From positions 3,102 to 67,101 of the forward strand of contig NW_001799555.1 of NCBI RefSeq assembly GCF_000165425.1: DNA of 64,000 nucleotides, written 5' to 3'. The DNA comes from Paramecium tetraurelia. Taxonomy: Eukaryota; Ciliophora; Oligohymenophorea; Peniculida; Parameciidae. A program made the position numbers and the translations under genes. Under the pieces are notes generated by a model that saw nothing but the letters and a program-made list of their open reading frames with translations, was not told the DNA's origin and did no database searches. Positions 55,019-64,000 of this stretch are shown piece by piece; position 1 is the first letter of the stretch; each line of letters opens with the position of its first letter.

Positions 55019-57425
55019 TCAAATAGACTATTTATCATCAAATTATGTGTATATATTAGTGCTACTTTCTCTACATTCGTATTGTATATATTTTGAATTA
55101 GATTTTATTTATGCGACTGGACTAGCATAAGTAATAATATTCACACTAGAATGGAAATTGATTCTTTTGTTATTTGATTTATAATTTCTAATTACATCAC
55201 GCTTTATGGACATAGGAAGTACTCTAGAACTAGGCTTCAAAAAGTTTTGTAAAGGGAGTTTTTAATTCAACTTAGATTAAAATAAAAATTTTCTTCTCTT
55301 AAGATAATCCTTTGATAGATTGCCTAAATTAAATTCATTTGGTTCACTGTTATTGTTAATAATTGGATTCAAGTTTGATTGCATGGAGGAAAAAACTTTT
55401 TCTTTCTCTACAATAGATTGAATACAATAATTTTGAACACTGGGATTAGAATAAACCATTAGAAAATTTGAATTTAATTTTAAATCTGTTTTCTTAGCAC
55501 TATTGAAACTAGTTCGATTGCTCAGAAAATAATTATCTATTTCTGCTAGCTTTAAAATCTAATCTTTTTGAACTCCATTCGTTATTGTATCTATCTTTTT
55601 CTTTTAACAAAGGAGTTTAACTAAATTCTACCTATTACGACTTTTTTATTTATAATCATGTTCTAATTGAATTCGACACTCTTCTGGAAATTTGTGAATA
55701 AATTCTTATGAATCTATGACAATGACCTGGGCTTATAAAGATGTGACCACTGAGGTAAATTCATAATTGGCAGTTTTATTAATTACAATTTCCTCTCCTA
55801 ATAAGTGTCCTTATGAAACAATGCATAATGGAATGTTTTTATTATCAACTCTTTTATAAACAGTTACGTCACCTGATATAATTATGTAAAAGGAATCACC
55901 ACTTTCGTCTTCTGATGTTAGCTATGTTGCTCTTTCATATTAAATTGTTTAGCAACTGTAAATCATACTTTCTAATCTCTATGATGAATATTCATTATTA
56001 ACATCTAAATTATTCCAAGAGATAATTACTCTTAAATATATTAAACATCAATTATTGCTTTTCTTTTTTTGTTTTTTCGAATGTCATTTGATATGTCAAA
56101 AAGTCATCTTTTTTCAACACTACAATGAATGATTCTAAGCTATAGCAAGCAACAGTAAGAGTTCTTGGGATATTTTCTGCCAAAGCTTTTTCACCGAAAC
56201 CGTTTCCTTCTCCTAAAATGCGCATACATTCGCCATAAGATTATTCTAACCTCTTTTTTTCCTCTTGATTTATGCATGATTCTTTATGATGATTATGATG
56301 TTTAACTATTTTATGAGTCAGTCTTTTTGCATGTAAAATTGTAGAAATTTTAAATTGCTGTTATTAATTCGGAATCTAAGGAGTAGCTTCTGAGTTCTAT
56401 CTTTACAATGTCATTAGCTAGTCCATTTTTTTCAATCTCATCAGCATAACATCACCATAAAAAATAATGTATAGCTTGTCATTTGAAGGGTCATTTTCTT
56501 AGAATAACACTTCTCCTCCTTTAAAATATTCCATTCTCAATCGAGAACACAACTAAGAGGAAAAACCTAATAAATACTTCAAGTATGTCATTCCTTTGCG
56601 TTCCTTTTTATAATTTTTCTGCTACAAATTGTTTAAAGTATGGGAGTTCCTCCATTCTTTGCAATATAAAATATAGTTCTTCCCTTGTGTGATTTTCTTT
56701 ATTCATTGTTAAAAACAATTTTATCGCTTCATGAAGATGCGGATCCTCACATGCATCATCAAGCGATTTTAGATGAACTTTTTACTGCATTAATTTTTTT
56801 TATAGCAATATTCAATAATATTATGATAAATCATTTCTTTCCTTGTCTCTCAAAAATAAATTTATTTTCCTCAACAATTTTTCTTTATCTTTGAGGAGGT
56901 AATGGGTACTGAATTCCCCATTTCAATGCAAATTGTTAAAACTCTTTTTCAGTTAAACCTTCAATATAGAAAAATATTGCAACACTTATTTTTAAAATTT
57001 CAATAATTTCAACGCAATTCAATCTATAACACTCACCCAATAAAGGAGTAATTTTAGTTAACCAATCTTATACTCTCTCTTTTGATAATTCATCATTTTC
57101 GTATCCTAAATATTTCAGATAATCAATAGATTTTTAGTCCATCAAATGCTCAATGTTGGAATCTTCAATTTTATCAACAAAACTTATTTATGTCTACTTT
57201 GTATAATTATGTACTTAATCATACTCATGCAATTAGTAATAGTGATTTATTTACTTTACCAAATTAGGATCAGCCTCAAAATCAATTATTTCCTCATCAT
57301 CATCAAAAATCTAATGTTCAAAATCAATTTACTTGATTCCAAACCTAAACAAAGACTCTTAGTCTTTTGTCTACTACACTCTTCGCATTATTTCTACAAA
57401 TAATGATTTGAGTTTCAAAATCCAT
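55019..57425 (-). CDS. cyclic-nucleotide-binding domain protein (two CNB domains) with two apparent frame breaks
   Basis: Introns of 22, 25 and 25 nt were recognised. The N-terminus starts MDFETQIIICRNN. The first CNB domain has FKGGEVLFQENDPSNDKLYI and the phosphate-binding cassette FGEKALAENIPRTLTV, a good match to cNMP binders, with a His-rich insert (HHNHHKE) in between. The second has GDSFYIIISGDVTVYKR and GHLLGEEIVIN. The tail is Asn/Ser/Lys-rich. At about 56794-56840 the frame must change twice (around GAAAGAAA and an A8 run on the coding strand) with no GT donor available. Two single-base deletions, real or technical, would explain it. The CNB domains themselves are intact. No kinase or channel segment is present, so this is a sensor or regulatory subunit-like protein. 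Confidence 0.75.
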
Positions 57426-57790
57426 ATTATTTTAATTTATATAAATATAAATAAAACATTTCATTGCATTTGAAGTAATTTAGATCATCTCGTATTTCTT
57501 ACTGATGTTCTATTCTTAATGTTAATGTTAAAGAACTAATAAATACTTTTACATTTTTGTTCATGTAATTAGCTTTTTATTATAATCCTAAATTAATATA
57601 TCCACATTACATTGAGGGAATAAGTTCCCGTATTCCATTGCTTTTTCAAATCCTGTAATTTAGTAATTACAAGAATCACAAATTTACCCTAGTTATATGT
57701 TTTACTCTTTTGGACCGTTATATTATTTTATTTCAGTCTAAAGTGCTTACATTAATAATTAAGGAGCTTAAAACTATTTACTCTTTGTAA
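57426..57790. other. intergenic region
   Basis: This 365-base AT-rich spacer lies between two minus-strand genes: the start of the CNB gene and the stop of a small gene. No feature was recognised. Confidence 0.5.
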
Positions 57791-58111
57791 TCAATCAAAT
57801 TTTAAAATTAAATTTTTAATTAGAATCGGGTGAAACTAGTTTATCTCCTTTTGATGAAGAATCATGACTCCTTTTGGAGTGGAATCGCTATGTTTAGGAT
57901 AACTCTCTTTTCTTTTGGAAGCAAGCGATTCCTAAATTAGCAACTCAATATCTTCACTTTTAAAGTTAGATTTTCCTCTTCCCCAAATAGTATGTTTTCC
58001 CATCCATAACTCTACTCTATGGACATTTGGGCTAATTTTAAGTTCTGATTAATTATGAACAACATGCTAATTAGAATCTAAGGCTTTGTAAGACCTTTTA
58101 TTACTTCTCAT
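57791..58111 (-). CDS. hypothetical 106-residue basic protein
   Basis: A complete frame starts MRSNKRSYKALDSNQHVVHN and ends KNLILKFD at TGA 57791-57793. It is basic, with the block VHRVELWMGKHTIWGRGKSN in the middle. No family or membrane segment is seen. Codon use with TAA/TAG for Gln is like that of its neighbours, which supports a real gene. Confidence 0.5.
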
Positions 58112-58201
58112 TCTAAATGAACTATTTAAAATTGTTAAATTACCTATAGAATGAATTTTTTAATATCTAGTTTTATACAAAAATTTGCAATCCTCTAATT
58201 A

Positions 58202-58570
58202 ATGATCAGATTAATTAGGAGGTTCATTTTAATTTTGATTGCTCTCATTATCACAATTTACTTTTTCATGACATTCAATTTTTATCTATTCCTGTTTAAA
58301 AATGACAAGGAGTTTCTTAAATGGTTTAAAAGTAATCGAAATATTGCTCTAAGTTTATTAGCTAATATACAAAGGTCTAAAGTTAAATTTTATAATGACG
58401 GGTCGTTAATTCGAGGAGTAATCTAAAAACAGAGATTTTCATCAATTTGGATTTTGGACTTAACGAAAATAAGCTCATTATTAAATAAAAAATAGATTAC
58501 TATCTTTATAATTAATAAAATGTATTATATCTTTTAATTAGAAAGTAAAATTTAAGAAATGTAAAAGTGA
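58202..58570 (+). CDS. hypothetical small protein with one N-terminal membrane helix
   Basis: A 122-residue frame starts MIRLIRRFILILIALIITIY, a likely signal anchor, and ends at TGA 58568-58570. The remainder is Lys/Ile/Ser-rich, with KEFLKWFKSNRN and IWILDLTKISSLL. It diverges from the small minus-strand gene at 58111, 90 bases away. No family was recognised, and in DNA with a single stop codon a frame of this length can arise by chance. Confidence 0.35.
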
Positions 58571-58744
58571 AATAAAGTTTGGATGAAAACCTTTACTTAA
58601 AATAATATATATTATTGAAAAACAATTTTGTCCATTGTCTTCTAATATTGATGATTAATAAAGTACAAGTTTAAAGAATTAGTTGTTTTAAAATTCTCAA
58701 GTATGAGATATAATTGCTAATTAATTATTATAATTTTTTTCAAT

Positions 58745-59699
58745 TCATTATTCCATATTTTTTTTTTTCTGTTTCAAAGCTAATTTTTCATACACCATCC
58801 ACAAAACTCCACTTTAAATACATTTTTTAATAAGTCTAGGCAAATATCCTTAATAAAACCCTGAAAGACCTTCAGTCATTTTTACAGTCTTTGCTAAAAG
58901 AAGTAAATTACTCTATCATATTTAAACTACTTACACTCTTGTTTTATGCCTACTATCTTATTCTTAAGTTGTCAAATGGATATGTAACCATAATTGCAAG
59001 CATTGCTGCACTTGAACCACAAATTGCTACTAAAACTGAGTTTTTTTTTGGATCCTAGCCTTTTGTAAATAAACCACTCAAATTTAATAAATTCCGATAA
59101 ATTGTATATTAAATTCCAGAAAAAGGTACATCTTTTAAAATTGCAGCGAAGACCCCCTTAATATTTATAATAGTATATACTCTATAAAACCCAAAGAAGC
59201 CTTCTTCCCTTGCTATTTTCATGAAACATTTATCAATTTTGCTGTATTCATTGTTACCAACAATTTACATTTTCGTTCTCATTACAGCCAATGGAGTTGA
59301 AGCTACTGTGCCCACTAATTTGCTTGAAGAGGCAATCATTAAATTTAATAGACTTTAAAGATAGACAGGATAATGGGCTGGTGGGCTCTTTATAATTTTC
59401 ATTCATTACCTATATTTCTCAATACCTGAGAAAAAAAATGAAAATGATACTGTATTCTTTGCAATTGATACAATAGTCCCTCTATAAAAGCCTCTTATTC
59501 CTTCTTGAGAATAAATTTAGGAGGCAATTAGAGATAAACCTTTGAAATTAATATTTTGTTTTGAATAACCAGTTGCTATCATTGATGTCTGTAAAACTTC
59601 TAAAGGTTGAAGAATTAATGTGGCTCCCACAGCAATTTGAAAGTTTTTCATATTAAGCATTGCAGGTTTGATATTGCTTTTCTATTGATTTTCTGCCAT
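58745..59699 (-). CDS. mitochondrial carrier family (SLC25) protein
   Basis: Three introns (24, 24 and 22 nt) leave 294 residues. Three repeats of about 100 residues are visible: QPLEVLQTSM with EGIRGFYRGT, TPLAVMRTKM with EGFFGFYRG and YPFDNLRIRQ with EGLSGFYQGYLPRLIK. The Px[DE]xx[KR] signature is altered in repeats 1 (PLEVLQ) and 2 (PLAVMR). Carriers exchange metabolites across the inner mitochondrial membrane; the substrate is unknown. The start codon lies only 27 bases from the divergent start of the coiled-coil gene. It ends KKKNMEQ at TGA 58745-58747. Confidence 0.88.
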
Positions 59700-59726
59700 T
59701 TTAATATTATTTATTTTTTTTTCGCA

Positions 59727-62700
59727 ATGAAAAGTATCCAATAAGTTAACTCATCATCTGTTCCTATCGGAGTTAAAGTAGCAAATTCCTTCACTATAAA
59801 TAGCAAATAGATACTCAGCTCTAAAAGGTTAAAACACTTCTTGATGTAGAGCATTAGTTAACACTCGAGAGATCTTTTAAGGAATCTAAATTGAATAAAG
59901 AATTTGCACAAAAATTAACTTAAAAAGTTGATTAGTTATAGTAAGAGAGGGACAAATATAAAAAATAATTTGAAGAAGGCTTAAAAAAGGTGGAAGGAAG
60001 TGGATTTGGAAGAACTTCCTTTCACAGCAACAAAAGCGATTTAGATAGACAAATCTAAACAGAAAGAGGTAAATAGCCAGATAGGTCAACTCTTTAATAA
60101 ATTTGGAATGAAAAAGGTGAGCAAATGTAATAAGAAATCGAATGCTTGAAAAGTGAAAATAATTAAGTGACTTCTGACTTAAGATAAGCTTGGCAAGAAA
60201 TAGATTAAAAAGAACAATTAATAAAAAAATTAGAACTATAAAATAGTGTATTAGTAAATGAAATTAGAAAGCTATAAAGAAAACTTTAACAGGAAAGATT
60301 AAATAACTCTGAAATAAAGGCTGTAAAATAAAAAGACATATCTTCAAGCTAAGAATAATTGTATTATAATATTATTATTCATAGATCTAGTGAAGTATAA
60401 TATTTAAGGAATTAGATAAATGAACTTTAAGATGAAATAAATGAATATCAAGAAATGATAGACTCATAGCAATAATAAATTGAAATTCAAAAAACGAATA
60501 ATTCATAACTTAGAATTGAAAGGGATAATTGTGTTCATAATTACGCAAGTATTTCAATTACTATTTTCCTTAGTTGTTAAAGCAAAATTAGAAGTTTTAT
60601 TTGAAGAGAAAGATGAAATGGAAAGATTAAAAAAAATGGATGATGAAACTTTAAATTCACTATAGGCTTGTGTATCAATTCAAAAAGAAAATATAAAAGT
60701 CCTTGAAAATGAAAAGAACTGTTTAATACATTCTGTAGATCAAATGAAATAATTAATCAGCAACCAAGAGATAAGGATAAATGATTTAAAGAATGAAAAC
60801 CTAAATTTATTAGAAAAGTTAGCAGAAAAACCACTTTAAATAAATCTCAATCTTGAGAATGAAATAGCCAATCTGTAAAGTGCTTAATAACAAGATGATG
60901 ATTTGTTAAATAAATTTAATAATTTAAATGATGAATATCAAAGACTAAATGAATCCTATCTCAAATTATAAACAGAATATGACAATTAAAAAATCAATAT
61001 AACAAATTTAGAAGATTAAATAAAATCAGATCAAGTAATAAATAATAATCTAAAGTAAGAAAATGATAATTTAATGAACTAAATATAAAATTTAGAAAAC
61101 TAAAACAGAAAATTTGATCAGTAAAATTCTGAACTATTGGCATAAATAAATATTTATTAAACTAAAGATGATAAAAATTGTAATCTAATAAAAACATTAA
61201 ATGACACTCTAAGAGAAAACAATATCTAAAATATTCATCTCAAAAATAAAATTAAAAGACATATTGGAAGTTACTTTTATATCTTATGTAAAATTTTAAG
61301 GTAAAAACAAAATAATTCAATATATGAATAAAAAATCAAAAAATAATAAGCGATCATTAATGGTTTGTTAACAACTTTAGAAGATTAGAAAAAAGATGAT
61401 AATAATTTGTCAAGTGTAGAATAAGAATAAGTAGAATAAAATGATACAAAGCCAATAGAAACTGATTAATAAAAAAAGTTATAAATGCAAAACTAGAAAA
61501 TGTTAGGAAAACTCTTGAGAATAACTATAAAATAAAAGTAATAAACTAAACTAATCCAAAATTTAACAGAAAGGCTTACAAAACTTAAATCAATCAATGA
61601 TGCACTAATCAATAAAAATGAAAATAATTATTAAGAAATAATAAAAGAACAAGATGATGGAGAAGGATTAAAAAAGCTCAGAAGTCAGAATAATAAATTG
61701 CTGGGCAAATTATTCAGAGTGATGAGTTAATTCAACAAAAAGAATAAGGAAATTGAGGAATTGAAGGAAAGAATTACATAAATAGAAGGCAATTTTAGAT
61801 GAATTAAGCAATTCAAACAACGCTTCCGTTTCAGAAGAAAAAGAAGATGACTTTGGATAAGCAGAAGAAAATCGAAATAAATTAGGAAAGCTAATAAATT
61901 CCAGAAATTGCACAACTGAAGAAGCAAAAAGACACATTATTTGGAAAATTGTTCAGAGCAATGAGCTTAATAAACAAGAAGAATAAGGAAATTGAATCTT
62001 TAAGTGATAGATTGAATAAATAAAAAGCTATCATTGAAGAATTAACATCCTCAAACTCAGAAAATTTGGCAATTGAGATCGAACCATAATAAATTGAACT
62101 TCAGAGTGCTCCTAACAATTTAATTGAAGATAATGGTAACTTAGAACTGATCAATACTGAACAATTCAATAAATTGAAAACTGCAAATGATAAATCTTTG
62201 AGTAAATTATTCAGAGCTATGTTTTTGATTTCCAAAAAAAATAACCAAATAGATGAATTGAATTCGAGATTACTATAAACAAAAAAGCTATAATTGAAGA
62301 ATTATCTCAAAACGATAATGCTTAATAATAAAGAGAGAAGATTCATAAGCTATGGGGCAAACTCTTTAGAGCAGTCAGTGATTTGAATGTGAAGTAGAAA
62401 CTGAATGAAGAGTTGTAAGAACGATTATAAAAAAGTAAGGCAGTTGTAGATAGTTTACTCAATTAAGTTCCTCAAAAGGAAGAAGAGATAGTTTCTGAAA
62501 GTAAATAATCTGATCAAAATGAGATAACTGGGCAAACGGAAAAAATTTAACGCTTAGAGGCTGATTAATAGCAATTAAAAAATAGAAATATTAAATTGAC
62601 TTCCAAAAATGTTTAGGATTATGATCAAGTTAAGTCAAAAAGATAAAGTCATTCTATCCTTGTCAGACCGCCTTCAAACAGCAAAGAGCTAATAAATGAT

Positions 62701-64000
62701 GAATTATAGAATTAAATAGTTAATACTCTCTAAGCATAACCTGAAAGTGAAACAAAAGAGATCGTTGTAAAACAGTTAGAGATAAATCCAGAAGAGTTCA
62801 ATAAGATTAAGCATTCAAACAACAAATCTTTAGCCAAAATATTCAGTTTGGTGTTCAAATTAAATTAAAAGGAGAAGATTATTGATGAATAAAATTAAAG
62901 AATTGCTAAATTGAAATCGATAATTTCTGAATTTGCACTCAATGATGACTCATTAAAAAAGTTAAAACGACAAAAATCATAAGTTGCTGGCTTAATAATT
63001 TAGAGTTGTGATTAAGTTAGCAAAATAATAATAAGAAATTGAAGAACTCAAGAACAGATTGATTAAATCTAAGTAATTGGTTGTTGAATAATAAGATATA
63101 GTTGAAAATTTGTAGTAACAACTTCAAAATAATGTGATCCTGAACCAAGAACAAGATACTCCAAAAGAGTAATCTTAGGAATAATAAGGAATTGATCTTT
63201 CGAGTAAAGATGAAGAAATTTAAAGATTAATTAGACAAAAGAACAAATAACTGGGAAAGCTTTTCAAAGTAATGATTTAGTTTGAGAGAAAGAATAAAGA
63301 AATCGAATAGTTATCATAGAAGTTGTTGAAATAGAAAGCAATAAATGATGAATTATTATTGCAAAATTCAAGTGACGAAACGGAAGTAAGCTCCTAATCT
63401 TAACAGAAAAATGAGCATGAACAAGAAGGTGTTCAAAATAATTAAGAAATAAAAGAGTTATAAGAAGAAAATGAGAAGCTCAAATAAGAATTGAAAAAGT
63501 AATCGAATTAGAATAATAGATGGTTAGCCAAATTATTTAGAGCTTTACATGATATAAAGAGTAAAAATAGTTTGGTGGAATCACTTAATCAAAAGTTAGC
63601 AAAACAAAAAGCCATAAATGAGGAATTGAGAGAGCAAATCAAGATGAATGAAGAAGAAATAGAAAATGTTGAAGTAGTGAAAGAAAATTCTGAACAATAA
63701 GTAGAATCAGCACCAGCATCACAAGATGATGGAGAAGGATTAAAAAAGCTCAGAAGTCAGAATAATAAATTGCTGGGCAAATTATTCAGAGTGATGAGTT
63801 AATTCAACAAAAAGAATAAGGAAATTGAGGAATTGAAGGAAAGATTACATAAATAGAAGGCAATTTTAGATGAATTAAGCAATTCAAACAACGCTTCCGT
63901 TTCAGAAGAAAAAGAAGATGACTTTGGATAAGCAGAAGAAATCGAAATAAATTAGGAAAGCTAATAAATTCCAGAAATTGCACAACTGAAGAAGCAAAAA
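59727..64000 (+). CDS. long coiled-coil repeat protein, partial at right edge, with four apparent frame breaks
   Basis: It starts MKSIQQVNSSSVPIGVKV. Introns of 26 nt (about 59845-59870) and 25 nt (about 60549-60573) lead into a Gln/Glu/Lys/Asn-rich coiled coil. From about 61490 a 35-residue module of the form GKLFRAMxxxNKKNKEIEEL-xRLxKQKAIxxEL recurs about ten times (cores near 61506, 61704, 61943, 62201, 62356, 62833, 62990, 63253, 63527 and 63776). The reading frame must change near 61770 and 61868 (extra A each), 62276-62286 (missing base) and 62972-62976 (extra A), all in A-runs without splice sites. Either sequencing/assembly errors or gene decay is the cause. The coiled coil suggests a structural or cytoskeletal role. 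The 3' end lies beyond the window. Confidence 0.75.
61649..61930 (+). repeat. direct repeat copy 1 (282 bases, two extra A)
   Basis: This begins acaagatgatggagaagg and matches 63721-64000 base for base by eye, except for one extra A at about 61770-61773 and one at about 61867-61871. Both lie in A-runs and shift the reading frame, so this copy meets a TGA in its straight frame. Confidence 0.9.
63721..64000 (+). repeat. direct repeat copy 2 (at least 280 bases, cut by window end)
   Basis: The start lies 2,072 bases downstream of copy 1, in the same orientation. This copy keeps an open frame through the module with GKLFRVM and the acidic linker EEKEDDFGQAEEIEINQE. It still matches copy 1 at the last base, so the repeat continues beyond the window. 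Confidence 0.9.

Overview
The window is macronuclear-type DNA of a ciliate, almost certainly Paramecium (an aurelia-like species; the species itself cannot be fixed from sequence alone). Three observations support this. Long conserved proteins read through many TAA and TAG codons, so both encode glutamine and TGA is the only stop. Dozens of GT...AG introns of about 20-35 nt (mostly 22-28) interrupt conserved domains, and removing them restores one frame with a length divisible by three. The DNA is very AT-rich, and genes sit tens to a few hundred bases apart. All gene models below use this code; standard-code ORFs in this window are only fragments of them.

Left part (1-11 kb): one giant minus-strand gene for a secreted or surface protein with a signal peptide, a Cys-rich furin-like region, a long repetitive ectodomain and a C-terminal multi-pass membrane region. 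At 12-16.4 kb an alpha-type protein kinase with a VWA domain converges on a MATE transporter. At 17.4-25 kb come a CSC1/OSCA-type channel, a small coiled-coil protein, a calcium-dependent protein kinase with an altered catalytic loop, a probable acylated START-like protein, a small unknown protein and the ribosome-biogenesis factor Noc4.

Middle (25-41 kb): a WD40-like protein, an unknown protein, a TPR protein, a small membrane protein, a coiled-coil protein, a kinesin with a CaaX-like end, an Erv46/ERGIC-type cargo receptor and an aquaporin-family protein. Then follow about 2.7 kb of gene-poor DNA with possible remnants.

Right part (41.6-64 kb): a co-directional run of an Aurora-like kinase (DFN instead of DFG), a second Ser/Thr kinase, a SERCA-type calcium ATPase, a PX-domain sorting nexin and an EGF-TM-RING protein. 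Beyond it lie a possible decayed BTB gene, an NRDE-2 homologue (nuclear RNAi/RNA surveillance), a cyclic-nucleotide-binding protein, two small unknown genes, a mitochondrial carrier and a long coiled-coil protein running off the right edge. The coiled-coil gene holds a near-perfect 280-base direct repeat and several single-A frame breaks.

The genes do not form a pathway. Recurrent themes are calcium/phosphorylation signalling (CDPK, SERCA, kinases, cNMP-binding protein), membrane traffic (sorting nexin, Erv46, kinesin) and membrane transport (MATE, CSC1, MIP, carrier). No tRNA, rRNA, CRISPR array or transposase was recognised.
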